This document shows, piece after piece, positions 15,578 to 24,270 of a DNA stretch of 35,353 nt; the first letter of the stretch is position 1; every line of letters starts with the position of its first letter. Under the pieces are notes generated by a model. The model was not told where the DNA came from. It saw only the letters and a list, made by a program, of their open reading frames with translations, and searched no databases. The stretch lies in contig NZ_AZFK01000084.1 in NCBI RefSeq assembly GCF_001435775.1, positions 1-35,353 of the forward strand, written 5' to 3'. The position numbers and the translations under genes are program-made. Origin of the DNA: Limosilactobacillus ingluviei DSM 15946 (GTDB lineage: Bacteria; Bacillota; Bacilli; Lactobacillales; Lactobacillaceae).

Positions 15578-16430
15578 AAAAGCCAATACCTTAAGTGAGC
15601 GGGTCGTCAAAGTCGATCCCCAAGCCGACGAACGGGTCCCGGAGGGGATCTACCGGCGCTGCCCGCGGTGCCAAACCGTTTTTGCGGCCGCCCAAATGGA
15701 TCAGTACCAAACTTGTCCGCAGTGTGAGTACGGTTTTCGCCTGGCCGCGGCCGCCCGGTTAGCGTGGCTGGTCGATACGGCGGAGCCCTTTGATCAGGAT
15801 TTGCAGACCAAGGATCCCTTGGCCTTTCCGGGTTATCCGACTAAAGTCGCCCAGGCCCAGGCGCGCACCGGGTTGAATGATGCGGTTTGGACGGGGCAAG
15901 CGACGATTGCAGATACGACCTTTTATTTAGCGATCATGGATCCGACCTTTATCATGGGCTCGCTGGGCACGATCACCGGCGAAAAATTGACCCGCTTGAT
16001 CGAGCGAGCGACGGCCCAGCGGCAGCCCGTGGTGATCTACACCGCCTCGGGGGGCGCCCGGATGCAAGAAGGGATTCATTCCCTGATGCAGATGCAAAAG
16101 GTGGCCGGGGCCTTGGCTCAGCACCACGCGGCCGGGTTACTGTCGATTGTCGTTTTAACCGATCCGACGACTGGTGGGGTGACGGCTAGTTTTGCGATGG
16201 AAGCCGATCTTACCCTGGCCGAACCGCGGTCACTGGTCGGCTTTGCCGGCCGGCGGGTGATTGAACAAACCACCCATGAGCAAATCGCCCACGACTTGCA
16301 ACAAGCCGAAAATGTCCTGCGCCACGGTTTTATTGATCAAATCGTGCCGCGGGCCGAACAACGCACCGTCCTGGTGCAATTACTGAAGATGGGGGGACGC
16401 CAAGATGACGCAAACAATGACAGCTGCTGA
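15564..16430 (+). CDS. accD: Acetyl-CoA carboxylase carboxyltransferase beta subunit
   Basis: A 288-residue crotonase-fold subunit with an N-terminal zinc ribbon C33-X2-C36-X14-C51-X2-C54. Further in, GSLGTITGEKLTRL and SGGARMQEG form the acetyl-CoA/oxyanion part. AAGGAGG seven bases upstream supports the ATG at 15564, inside accC. It overlaps accA by 26 bases, a sign of coupled, stoichiometric expression. Confidence 0.95.
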   Translation: MKLYEKANTLSERVVKVDPQADERVPEGIYRRCPRCQTVFAAAQMDQYQTCPQCEYGFRLAAAARLAWLVDTAEPFDQDLQTKDPLAFPGYPTKVAQAQARTGLNDAVWTGQATIADTTFYLAIMDPTFIMGSLGTITGEKLTRLIERATAQRQPVVIYTASGGARMQEGIHSLMQMQKVAGALAQHHAAGLLSIVVLTDPTTGGVTASFAMEADLTLAEPRSLVGFAGRRVIEQTTHEQIAHDLQQAENVLRHGFIDQIVPRAEQRTVLVQLLKMGGRQDDANNDSC

Positions 16431-17181
16431 GGTGGTCAAAGCCGCCCGCAGTGACCAGAAAGTCACGGGACCGGAGTTGATTAACGGCTTGGTAACGGAC
16501 TTTTTTGAACTCCATGGTGACCGCTTGGGCAGTGATGACCCTGCCATCATTGGGGGGATCGGGCGGTTTCACGGGCAGCCGCTCACGGTAATCGCGACCA
16601 ACCGGGGTGCCACGCCGGAAGAAAAAATGGCGACCCACTTTGGCTGTCCCAGTCCCGGAGGGTACCGTAAGGCGCGGCGCTTAATGGAACAGGCGGCGCA
16701 CTTTCACCGCCCGGTCCTGTGTTTAGTTAATACCCCGGGCGCTTACCCGGGCCAAACGGCCGAAGAAAATGGCCAAGGGGCGGCGATCGCCCAAAATCTA
16801 TTGACGCTCAGCCAATTACCAGTGCCGGTGCTGACCGTGATCTTTGGGGAAGGCGGCAGTGGCGGGGCCTTAGCTCTAGCCGGGGGCGATGAGGTCTGGA
16901 TGTTGGCGCACAGCACTTATTCGATCTTGTCGCCAGAAGGCTTTGCTTCGATTTTGTGGAAGGATAGTCGCAAGGCCGATCAAGCGGCGGAACTCATGCA
17001 GCTGACGCCAACCGCCCTTAAGCAAGCAGGGATGATTGAAGGGATTATTCCCGAACCGCGCGACCACCAAAAAGTCATTGCCGCCATTGACAAAGTGATC
17101 GCCCCCCGCTTGCAAGCTTTACAGCAACTGACCGTCCCGGCCTTACTGGCCAAGCGGCAGCAACGCTACCGAAAATTTTAA
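16405..17181 (+). CDS. accA: Acetyl-CoA carboxylase carboxyltransferase alpha subunit
   Basis: The 258-residue partner of AccD. Motifs include FFELHGDRLGSDDPAI, NTPGAYPGQTAEENGQ and FGEGGSGGALAL. It is shorter at the N-terminus than the E. coli protein, as usual in lactic acid bacteria. GGGGGGA precedes the ATG at 16405, which lies inside accD. fabI follows after 35 bases. Confidence 0.95.
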   Translation: MTQTMTAAEVVKAARSDQKVTGPELINGLVTDFFELHGDRLGSDDPAIIGGIGRFHGQPLTVIATNRGATPEEKMATHFGCPSPGGYRKARRLMEQAAHFHRPVLCLVNTPGAYPGQTAEENGQGAAIAQNLLTLSQLPVPVLTVIFGEGGSGGALALAGGDEVWMLAHSTYSILSPEGFASILWKDSRKADQAAELMQLTPTALKQAGMIEGIIPEPRDHQKVIAAIDKVIAPRLQALQQLTVPALLAKRQQRYRKF

Positions 17182-17216
17182 TGCAGTCAAATTTATTTTG
17201 AAGGGGTGAAAGAAAG

Positions 17217-17981
17217 ATGGGAAAGTTATTAACGGGAAAGAAGATTTTGGTCATGGGGGTGGCCAACCAGCGCTCGATTGCCTGGGGGTGTGCCCAGGTG
17301 ATGGCTGAACAAGGGGCGGAATTGATCTACACCTACCAAAACGAACGTATGAAGAAGAGTGTGGCGAAGCTGGTGACTGATGACACGCGCTTAGTTGAAT
17401 GCGATGTCGCCAGCGATGAAAGTATTCAAACCGCCTTTGCCACGATCAAGGCCCGCTTTGGCCAGCTGGACGGGCTGGTGCACGCGATTGCCTACGCCAA
17501 AAAAGAGGAACTGGGGGGCTCAATTACCAACGTTACCCGGGCGGGCTATGCCCTGGCCCAAGATGTCTCGGCCTACTCCCTGTTGGCCGTGATGAAGGAA
17601 GCCGAGCGCCAGGCCCTGTTAAAGAATCCGGCCAGTGTCGTGACTTTGACTTACTTTGGCTCCGAGCGGGCGATCCCGAATTACAATGTGATGGGGGTGG
17701 CCAAGGCGGCCTTGGAAGCCAACGTGCGCTATTTGGCCCGCGATTTGGGGACCACGGGCATCCGGGTCAATGCGATTTCGGCCGGCGCCATGAAGACCTT
17801 GGCGGTGACGGGGATCAAGGGCCACAGCGACCTCTTGAAGGTTTCCCAAGAACGGACCGCGGATGGCAAGAGTGTCACCCTAGCCGAAATCGGGGGGACC
17901 TGTGCCTTCTTGATGAGTGATCTGTCAACGGGGCTCGTTGGGGACGTCATTTACGTTGATAAGGGCGTCCACTTAATTTAA
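17217..17981 (+). CDS. fabI: Enoyl-ACP reductase (NADH)
   Basis: The 254-residue SDR-type reductase catalyses the last step of each elongation cycle. The motif Tyr-X6-Lys occurs in YNVMGVAK and the cofactor region is MGVANQRSIAWG. FabI, and not the flavoprotein FabK, is used in this cluster, so it would be the triclosan-type target. AAGGGGTGAAAG precedes the ATG. It ends the operon at a terminator (17988-18013). Confidence 0.95.
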   Translation: MGKLLTGKKILVMGVANQRSIAWGCAQVMAEQGAELIYTYQNERMKKSVAKLVTDDTRLVECDVASDESIQTAFATIKARFGQLDGLVHAIAYAKKEELGGSITNVTRAGYALAQDVSAYSLLAVMKEAERQALLKNPASVVTLTYFGSERAIPNYNVMGVAKAALEANVRYLARDLGTTGIRVNAISAGAMKTLAVTGIKGHSDLLKVSQERTADGKSVTLAEIGGTCAFLMSDLSTGLVGDVIYVDKGVHLI

Positions 17982-17987
17982 CGCTGG

Positions 17988-18013
17988 GGCTGGGGAGCCA
18001 GCCTTCTTTTTTA
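17988..18013 (+). terminator. Terminator of the fab/acc operon
   Basis: GGCTGG (17988-17993), loop GGAG, CCAGCC and then TTCTTTTTT. Confidence 0.85.
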
Positions 18014-18019
18014 TCCATC

Positions 18020-18051
18020 TTGTAACCCATTATGATAAGATGGGGTTACAT
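18020..18051 (+). promoter_or_regulatory. BirA operator upstream of bioY
   Basis: TTGTAACC (18020-18027) and GGTTACAT (18044-18051) are inverted half-sites 16 bases apart. This is the layout of the BirA box (TTGTAAACC-N14-16-GGTTTACAA). The spacer contains TATGAT (18031-18036), a likely -10 for bioY, so binding would block transcription. The BirA encoded next has a DNA-binding domain. Confidence 0.8.
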
Positions 18052-18070
18052 AAGAAAGAGAGGAATTTTA

Positions 18071-18619
18071 ATGATGCAATCAATGGCAATTAAAGAACTT
18101 ACCCGAACGGCCCTGATGTTGGCCGTGATTATTGTGTTAGGCCTGTTTCCGGGGCTTCCGGTCGGCTTTTTGCCGGTCCCAATTGTCTTACAAAACTTTG
18201 GGATCATGTTGGCTGGAGAAGTCTTGGGGGCCAAGCAAGGCACCCTTGCGGCGGGCTTGTTTTTGGTTTTGGTGGCGCTGGGCTTTCCCTTCTTATCCGG
18301 TGGTCACGGGGGAATGGCCAGTCTCTTCGGGCCGACCGGGGGCGCTTTATTGGCGTGGGCCGTGGCACCGTTGGCGATTGGCTTGACCCTGCAGCACGCC
18401 TGGTTTACGGCGACGTGGTGGCGGGAATGGCTGGTCGTCCTCGTCTTTGGGGTGGGGCTGATTAACTTAGCCGAAGTGGTTTGGTTAGCCACCTTCTTCC
18501 ACTTTGGTTTCGGTCAGGCCCTGGTAGCCGAGTTGGTCTTTTTACCGGGGGATGTGCTCAAGGCCATTTTGAGCGTGACCGTGGCCCGGCGCCTGCGGAA
18601 AATTTGGGCGGTGCGTTAA
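18071..18619 (+). CDS. bioY: BioY, biotin-specific S component of an ECF transporter
   Basis: A 182-residue membrane protein with about six hydrophobic segments. N-terminal ELTRTALMLAVIIVLG and the glycine-rich GFPFLSGGHGG...FGPTGGALL core match BioY. It binds biotin and works with the shared EcfAA'T module encoded elsewhere. AGAGAGGA seven bases upstream marks the ATG at 18071 (18074 is next). It follows the acc genes and precedes birA: biotin is taken up, activated and attached to AccB. It is under the BirA operator. Confidence 0.9.
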   Translation: MMQSMAIKELTRTALMLAVIIVLGLFPGLPVGFLPVPIVLQNFGIMLAGEVLGAKQGTLAAGLFLVLVALGFPFLSGGHGGMASLFGPTGGALLAWAVAPLAIGLTLQHAWFTATWWREWLVVLVFGVGLINLAEVVWLATFFHFGFGQALVAELVFLPGDVLKAILSVTVARRLRKIWAVR

Positions 18620-18663
18620 GCCTGTGGTAGACTAAAGCCAGCAAATGGGATGGGGGACAAAAA

Positions 18664-19638
18664 ATGCAATCGACCAAAGAACAAGTACTGGCCTACTTAC
18701 TGCACCACGCGGGGACCTTTGTGACCGGCCAAGCGCTGGCGGACCAGCTTAATCTCAGCCGGGAAAGTATCTGGAAGGCGATTCAAGCCTTGCGCCAGGC
18801 CGGCTTTCAAATTCAGGGCCAGGCCGCCAAGGGCTATTGCTACCAAGGGACGGCGCAGTTGGCTGCCCCGGTGATTGAGCATGCCTGTCGCCAATTCAAG
18901 GGGGCGATTACCGTGCTGACGACGACCCCGTCGACGCAGGATGAGGCGAAAAATTATTTGAGCCGGCATACGTTGACGACGCCCCGGGCTTGGTTAGCCG
19001 AAGAGCAGACCGCTGGTTACGGCCGGCGGGGGCGGGCGTTTTATTCGCCGGCCCAGCGGGGCTTATACTTTAGCTTGGCCTGCCGGCTGCCTCAGCCCCT
19101 CTTGCACCCGGGCTTGTTGACCACGGGGATTGCCGAAGCCGTCCGGACGGTCTTGCAGCAATTTTATCCCCAAGCTGCGTTGAGCCTGAAGTGGGTGAAT
19201 GACGTTTATTGTAACGGAAAAAAAGCGGTCGGGATTTTGACCGAGACGATGATGGATTTAGAAACCCAAACCGCCCAGACGGTCGTGATTGGCTGCGGGA
19301 TGAATCTGACCGGCGACGCTTTTCCGGCTGATTTGACGGCTAAAGCTGGGGCACTTGGGCCAGGCGAGAAAGTTGATCGCAATCAGTTGGCCGCGGCCCT
19401 GTTGGATGCAATCATCCAGCGGGTCGGTGATTACCAGACCGGGGCCTTTTTGCCGGCTTACCGCCAGCATTCCTTGGTCTTGGGCAAAGAAGTTGAGCTG
19501 CAGGGGCACCACGAGACGATTACCGGCGCAGCGGTGGCGATTGATGAGCACGGCGCCTTGGTGGTCGCAACGCCAACGGGGCCGCGGACGGTCGTCAGTG
19601 GCGAAGTAGTCAAGGTGAATATCCACCCAAACAAATGA
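18664..19638 (+). CDS. birA: Biotin-protein ligase and biotin repressor, bifunctional
   Basis: The 324-residue protein has an N-terminal winged helix (TGQALADQLNLSRESIWKAI, about 21-40), a central ligase with GYGRRGRAFYSP (118-129) and KWVNDVYCNGKKAVGIL, and the small C-terminal domain. It makes biotinyl-5'-AMP, transfers biotin to AccB Lys111 and, with the corepressor bound, represses bioY. GGGGGA precedes the ATG. It lies 44 bases after bioY with no terminator between, so they are likely cotranscribed. Confidence 0.92.
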   Translation: MQSTKEQVLAYLLHHAGTFVTGQALADQLNLSRESIWKAIQALRQAGFQIQGQAAKGYCYQGTAQLAAPVIEHACRQFKGAITVLTTTPSTQDEAKNYLSRHTLTTPRAWLAEEQTAGYGRRGRAFYSPAQRGLYFSLACRLPQPLLHPGLLTTGIAEAVRTVLQQFYPQAALSLKWVNDVYCNGKKAVGILTETMMDLETQTAQTVVIGCGMNLTGDAFPADLTAKAGALGPGEKVDRNQLAAALLDAIIQRVGDYQTGAFLPAYRQHSLVLGKEVELQGHHETITGAAVAIDEHGALVVATPTGPRTVVSGEVVKVNIHPNK

Positions 19639-19656
19639 ATTAATCTGTCTTAGTTT

Positions 19657-19688
19657 AAATCGTCAGTGAGGAGCTGGCGATTTTTTTA
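19657..19688 (+). terminator. Terminator of bioY-birA
   Basis: AAATCGTCAG pairs with CTGGCGATTT (one G-U) around a short loop, followed by a run of T. Confidence 0.8.
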
Positions 19689-19727
19689 ATTTCCGGAATC
19701 CCTTGGGCGCCAGGGGATTGGAGAAAG

Positions 19728-19827
19728 CGTTTTAGGAAAACGTTACACTAATTTGTCCCAAAGTGTTGACACCGCTACCAAGGTGGCATATTATACTTGG
19801 TGTATCGATAAACTAAAAACGGTTTCG
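19728..19827 (+). promoter_or_regulatory. gntK-gntP promoter with candidate operators
   Basis: TTGACA (19766-19771), 17-base spacer and TATTAT (19789-19794) form a near-perfect promoter. Around it are CGTTTTAGGAAAACG (19728-19742), an inverted repeat with 6-bp arms; TATCGATA (19803-19810), a palindrome just after the -10; and TAAAAACGGTTTCG (19814-19827), cre-like with 8 of 10 defined positions. Any may bind the LacI-family regulator at 22888 or CcpA. Which is used cannot be decided by eye. Confidence 0.6.
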
Positions 19828-19840
19828 AAGGAGAAAAAGG

Positions 19841-21379
19841 ATGGATTACTTGATTGGGGTTGACGTGGGGACCACGTCGACGAAAGCAGTGTTATACGAC
19901 CAGCACGCGCAGGTCTTAGACAGTTTCAAAGCCGGCTACACCCTCTACCGGGACGCCAGCGGGATGGCGGAGCAAGATCCGGCTGCGATCGTGACCGCCG
20001 TGAAGACGGTGATTAAACAAGCCGCCGCCGCGGCCGATTTAAGCCAGGGTAAATTGTTAGCGGTTGCTTTTTCTAGTGCCAATCAAAGTGTCATCTTGTT
20101 GGATGATCAGCACCAACCGCTGACCCGGTCGATTACTTGGGCCGACACCCGCGCCCGCGGGGTTGCCGAACGGATGCGGCGGCACTTGGTCGCCAAGACC
20201 TTGTTCTCCCACACCGGGACGCCCCTGCACCCGATGTCACCATTTACTAAGTTGATTTGGCTGAACGAAAATCACCCCGCGCTGATGGCCAAAGCCGCCT
20301 ACGTGGCCGACATTAAGTCCTACTTATTCTGGGAACTCTTCCACACTTTCAAGGTCGACATTTCGATCGCGTCATGTACCGGCTTGTTTAACCTCCACAC
20401 CAGTGATTGGGATGAACAAGCCTTGGAATTGGCCGGCGTCAGTGCCGCCCAGCTGCCGGAAATCGTCAGCGGGACGACGCAAGCGGTCGGTTTGATCCCA
20501 ACGGTGGCGGACGAATTAGGGATTCCGGCCACTACGCCGTTTGTCTACGGGGCCTTTGATGGGGCCTTGTCCAACCTCGGGGTCGGCGCGATCAAGCAGG
20601 ACACGGTCGCGATTACGATCGGGACGTCGGCGGCGGTCCGGGTCGCCACGGATCACCCGGTGATCGACCCGCAAGAACGGCTCTTCTGTTACGCAATCGA
20701 CGAAGGCTTCTACGTGGTCGGCGGCCCGATCAACAACGGGGGCGACGTCTTCCAATGGGCGGTTGAACACCTGGTGGACAATTCCGCGGTGGCCCAAAAC
20801 GGCGGCGATGCCTATGACCTGGCCAACCAAGTGATTGAAACGGCCCCAGCTGGCGCCCACGGCTTGCTCTTCCACCCCTTCTTGGGTGGGGAACGGGCCC
20901 CGCTGTGGGATGCCAACGCCCGGGGTTCCTTCTTCGGCTTGACCCCATTGCACACCCGTGCCGACATGCTGCGGGCGGTGATGGAAGGGATCAACATGAA
21001 CATCGCGACGGTCTTTGCCGCCGTCCGGGAGCTGGTTGGCGAACCGGCCAGCGTAACGGCGACCGGGGGCTTTGCCCAATCGGCGGTCTGGAAGCAAATG
21101 ATGGCTGACATCTTAAATGTCCCGGTCAACATTCCGGCGTCCTTTGAATCTGGTTGTCTGGGGGCGATCACGATGGCGATGAAGAGCCTCGGGTTGATCG
21201 ATGACCTGAGCGCTGTGACCGAATTGATCGGCGAAGTTGAAAGCTACCAACCCCAAGCAGCCGCGGTGGCAACCTACCAAGAGTACCTGCCGCTCTTCAA
21301 GCAGGTGGAAGAACTGCTTTCACCGGCTTACGGCGTGATTGCCCAACTGCAAGAAAAAGAAGCACCCGGCACACACTAA
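19841..21379 (+). CDS. gntK: Gluconate kinase, FGGY family
   Basis: The 512-residue protein is an FGGY carbohydrate kinase. The N-terminal phosphate loop DVGTTSTKAVLYD is followed by the FGGY catalytic and ATP segments (YGAFDGALSNLG, TIGTSAAVRV, FHPFLGGERAPLWD). Adjacency to a GntP permease points to gluconate, making 6-phosphogluconate for the pentose phosphate/phosphoketolase route. Xylulose or another sugar cannot be ruled out from sequence alone. GAAGGAGAAAAAGG precedes the ATG. 31 bases separate it from gntP. Confidence 0.88.
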   Translation: MDYLIGVDVGTTSTKAVLYDQHAQVLDSFKAGYTLYRDASGMAEQDPAAIVTAVKTVIKQAAAAADLSQGKLLAVAFSSANQSVILLDDQHQPLTRSITWADTRARGVAERMRRHLVAKTLFSHTGTPLHPMSPFTKLIWLNENHPALMAKAAYVADIKSYLFWELFHTFKVDISIASCTGLFNLHTSDWDEQALELAGVSAAQLPEIVSGTTQAVGLIPTVADELGIPATTPFVYGAFDGALSNLGVGAIKQDTVAITIGTSAAVRVATDHPVIDPQERLFCYAIDEGFYVVGGPINNGGDVFQWAVEHLVDNSAVAQNGGDAYDLANQVIETAPAGAHGLLFHPFLGGERAPLWDANARGSFFGLTPLHTRADMLRAVMEGINMNIATVFAAVRELVGEPASVTATGGFAQSAVWKQMMADILNVPVNIPASFESGCLGAITMAMKSLGLIDDLSAVTELIGEVESYQPQAAAVATYQEYLPLFKQVEELLSPAYGVIAQLQEKEAPGTH

Positions 21380-21410
21380 GATTGAAGAAACTAACTAAAG
21401 GAGTGAAATT

Positions 21411-22754
21411 ATGCCATTACTGATTGTTTTACTGGGGGTCGCCCTCTTGATCTTTATGATCATCAAGCTGAAGTTAAACACCTTCGTTTCGCTGGTGGTT
21501 ACGGCCTTCTTAATCGCTTTGATGCTGCAAATTCCAATTGCCAAGATCCCAACCACGATTGAAACCGGGATTGGGGGCCAATTAGGCCACTTAGCCGTGA
21601 TCTTCGGGTTCGGTTCGATGCTGGGCCAATTGGTCTCCGACTCGGGTGGTGGTTACCGGATCGCCACGACCTTGATTCAAAAGTTTGGTCGTCGTTGGAT
21701 CCAAGTGGCCGTGATCTTAGCTTCCTTCATCATTGGGCTGGCGCTCTTCTTTGAAGTTGGGCTGGTCGTGGTCTTGCCAATCATCTTCATTATTGCCCGG
21801 GAAATGGACATGCCGTTGATGTACCTCGGGGTTCCAATGGCGGCAACTTTGAACGTCACGCACGCCTTCTTGCCACCGCACCCGGCCCCAACGGCGATTA
21901 CCGACATCTTGGGGGCGAACTTGGGGCACGTGCTCTTGCTCGGGATCATCGCCGCAATTCCAACGATCATTGTGGCCGGTCCGCTGTACAACTACTTCCT
22001 GCACAAACTCTACCCAAAGGTTTACCGCAAGAATTTGGACATTGCTGTTTTAGGGGAATACAAGGAATTTGAACTCGATGAAACGCCAGGCTTTGGGATT
22101 TCGGTTTTGACGGCGATGCTGCCGGTAATCTTGATTGCCGTAGCCACGATTTGCTCCTTCATCTTGCCTAAGGGCAACCCGGTCAACGAATTCATCCAAT
22201 TCGTCGGGGCGCCAGACGCTGCAATGCTGATCTCCTTGCTCTTTGCTGTCGTTACGATGGGCTTGATGCGGAACAAGAAGATGGAAGAAATTTCCAACTC
22301 CATGGTCACTTCCGTGAAGCAAATTGCCATGATGCTCTTAATCATCGGGGGTGGGGGTGCCTTCAAGCAAGTCCTCGTCGACGGGGGGATCTCCAAGTAC
22401 GTTTCCGACCTCTTTGCCCACACCAGCCTGTCACCAATCGTGGCCGCTTGGCTGATCACGGCGATCTTGCGGATTGCCCTGGGGTCCTCGACGGTGTCAG
22501 CGATGACCGCCGCCGGGCTGATCGCCCCAATGGCACACCAATTCGGGGCTAACTCCTCGATGGCCGCACTGATGGTGCTGGCGGTTGGTGCCGGCTCCGT
22601 CTTCGGTGGGCACGTCAACGACGCCGGTTTCTGGATGATCAAGGAATACTTCGGGCTTTCCTTGAAGGAAAACTTCATCGCGTGGACGACCTTGACTTGT
22701 GTCCTGGCCGTAGCCGGCTTAGCTACGGTCATGGTGATGGCGATGTTTGTCTAG
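21411..22754 (+). CDS. gntP: Gluconate:H+ symporter, GntP family
   Basis: A 447-residue polytopic membrane protein with about 12-14 hydrophobic helices. GntP features include the FGSMLGQLVSDSGGGYRIATT segment, HAFLPPHPAP and the C-terminal GGHVNDAGFWMIKEYFG. It imports gluconate for the kinase upstream. AAAGGAGTGAAATT gives the ribosome site. A terminator follows and the LacI gene has its own start region. Confidence 0.92.
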   Translation: MPLLIVLLGVALLIFMIIKLKLNTFVSLVVTAFLIALMLQIPIAKIPTTIETGIGGQLGHLAVIFGFGSMLGQLVSDSGGGYRIATTLIQKFGRRWIQVAVILASFIIGLALFFEVGLVVVLPIIFIIAREMDMPLMYLGVPMAATLNVTHAFLPPHPAPTAITDILGANLGHVLLLGIIAAIPTIIVAGPLYNYFLHKLYPKVYRKNLDIAVLGEYKEFELDETPGFGISVLTAMLPVILIAVATICSFILPKGNPVNEFIQFVGAPDAAMLISLLFAVVTMGLMRNKKMEEISNSMVTSVKQIAMMLLIIGGGGAFKQVLVDGGISKYVSDLFAHTSLSPIVAAWLITAILRIALGSSTVSAMTAAGLIAPMAHQFGANSSMAALMVLAVGAGSVFGGHVNDAGFWMIKEYFGLSLKENFIAWTTLTCVLAVAGLATVMVMAMFV

Positions 22755-22779
22755 GATCACCAAGCTCTAACACTTTTCT

Positions 22780-22814
22780 AGGGACTGTCACCCGGGTGGT
22801 GATGGTCCTTTTTG
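22780..22814 (+). terminator. Terminator after gntP
   Basis: GGGACTGTCACC and GGTGATGGTCC form an imperfect stem around CGGGT, followed by TTTTT. Confidence 0.75.
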
Positions 22815-22887
22815 CGTTGCCAATGCTTGTCTTTTCGCGGCAAACGGGTTAGCATAAACTAATATTGACTTTGCGGGGGAAATGAAA

Positions 22888-23895
22888 ATGCGACAACACG
22901 TGACGATTAAAGAAGTAGCCAAGCAGGCCGGGGTTTCGGTAACCACCGTTTCGCGCTACTTAAACGGCCGCTACGAGCGAATGAGTGCGGCAACCAAGGA
23001 AAAGGTGGCCGCCACGATCAAAAAATTAAATTACGCCCCGGCGGCATCGGCCCGGCGGATGCGCCAAGATCAAAGCCACCTGGTCGGGCTGTTAGTCGGG
23101 GACGTCGGGAACCCCTTTTCAACCATGCTGGCCAAGGGGGTCTATGATGTCTTACAGCCAGCCGGCTACGACGTGTTGTTGATGAACACCGATGATTCAA
23201 CGGCGACCGAAGCGCGGGCGCTTAACCGCCTGTATGCCCAACAAGTCGACGGGATTATTGTCCAGCCTAGCGCCAAGGACTTCGCCCAGTACCAACCAGC
23301 GATTGATGCCGGGATTCCCCTGGTCGTGGTCGACCGGGAAGTGCCCAATCAACCCTTGGACGTCGGCAAGGTCACCAGCCCGAATCTGACGGCCTGCTAC
23401 GACCTGGGTTGTCGGCTGGCGGCCCGGGGCTACCAAAATATCATTTCGGTCAGTGCCCAATACGCCGAGGCTTCGGGGCAAATTCCCCGGATGGCAGGTT
23501 TAAAAGCGGCCGCGGCTCGCACCGGGATCAATTACTTGAATCTAGCAACGCAAAAGCGGACCGACCAAGCGACCTTGGCTGATCAGCTGCAAAAATGGGT
23601 AACCAGCTTGCGGGGCAAAACGGTAATTGTGTCGTTGATGGGCCCGGTTCTGTTTGACCTGCTGGCGATCTTTCAGAACCTAAACTGGCACTTTCCGCAG
23701 GACGTGGGCTTGGTCAGTTACGACGACTGGGCCTGGTCGCGTTTTGTTGGCGACGGGATCTGCCTGGTCAAACAGGACATGGAAACGATGGGTAATTTGG
23801 CGGCCCAGAATTTATTGAAGCAGATTGCGGCCGGGACGACCCGCTCAGCAACTAATTTCGTGCCGGTGGAATTTATTGATGCGCCATCGATCTAG
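22888..23895 (+). CDS. LacI-family regulator, probably of the gluconate genes
   Basis: A 335-residue LacI/GalR protein. HTH VAKQAGVSVTTVSRYLNG (about 9-26), hinge PAASARRM, ligand domain starting LVGLLVGDVGNPFSTML and ending GLVSYDDWAWSRFVGDGI. The ATG at 22888 is seven bases from GGGGGA; the ATG at 22882 is too close. It lies directly downstream of gntKP in the same orientation. This is a different family from the GntR repressor of Bacillus and resembles the LacI-type GntR of enterics in layout. Assignment to gluconate is from neighbourhood only. Confidence 0.85.
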   Translation: MRQHVTIKEVAKQAGVSVTTVSRYLNGRYERMSAATKEKVAATIKKLNYAPAASARRMRQDQSHLVGLLVGDVGNPFSTMLAKGVYDVLQPAGYDVLLMNTDDSTATEARALNRLYAQQVDGIIVQPSAKDFAQYQPAIDAGIPLVVVDREVPNQPLDVGKVTSPNLTACYDLGCRLAARGYQNIISVSAQYAEASGQIPRMAGLKAAAARTGINYLNLATQKRTDQATLADQLQKWVTSLRGKTVIVSLMGPVLFDLLAIFQNLNWHFPQDVGLVSYDDWAWSRFVGDGICLVKQDMETMGNLAAQNLLKQIAAGTTRSATNFVPVEFIDAPSI

Positions 23896-23898
23896 CAA

Positions 23899-23946
23899 AA
23901 CAGTCCCACGGTCAGGAGCGAACCTGGCGGTGGGGCTGTTTTTTGG
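23899..23946. terminator. Terminator after the LacI gene, possibly bidirectional
   Basis: AACAGTCCCAC and GTGGGGCTGTT (one G-U) form a long stem, then TTTTTT on the plus strand. The minus strand gives TTTT, so it may also serve the leftward gene at 23972. Confidence 0.75.
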
Positions 23947-23971
23947 TTAAACTGCTTAAAGCTAGGGCAAT

Positions 23972-24232
23972 TTAACTGACAACAACTAGCTGATCATAAT
24001 ATTTCTGGGCTTCGGCTTGGGAAATTGACTGCGCATCAGCGATCATGGCAACGACCTCTGGGGTAGGCGTACCACGTTTCTCTAACGCTTTAATCAGCCC
24101 CAACGTGTTTTTATCCCGTTCTGCTTCCCGACTCTTGCGCAGTTGACGGCGCAATTCAATTTGTTCCTTGATTGTCTTTTGTTGCCACTCAGCTTGCAAA
24201 GCCGCCCGTTCTAATGTTAAATTCTCTGGCAT
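23972..24232 (-). CDS. Stand-alone C-terminal Rpn/PD-(D/E)XK-transposase fragment
   Basis: An 86-residue charged, mostly helical protein. Its end ISQAEAQKYYDQ is nearly the same as ISKAEAQRYYDQ at the end of the Rpn-family locus at 34234, and the central AEW...RDKNTLGLIKAL fits the same tail. No nuclease domain precedes it. Despite this it has AAGGAGG eight bases before the ATG at 24232 and a leader much like that of the full-length rpn gene at 35106. It could be a deletion remnant joined to the native leader, or a small protein of the RpnS type (C-terminal antitoxin-like partner). Start codons at 24235 and 24250 are alternatives. Confidence 0.65.
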   Translation of the reverse strand: MPENLTLERAALQAEWQQKTIKEQIELRRQLRKSREAERDKNTLGLIKALEKRGTPTPEVVAMIADAQSISQAEAQKYYDQLVVVS

Positions 24233-24270
24233 CATTTTCGCCTCCTTCAAAATTGCGGGACTAAATTTAG

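Noticed and set aside
20516-21097. Minus-strand open frame opposite gntK
   Set aside because: Arg/Gly/Pro-rich antisense frame inside a conserved kinase gene; codon bias artefact.
22022-22732. Minus-strand open frame opposite gntP
   Set aside because: Mirror frame of a membrane protein; no family motif and no independent ribosome site.
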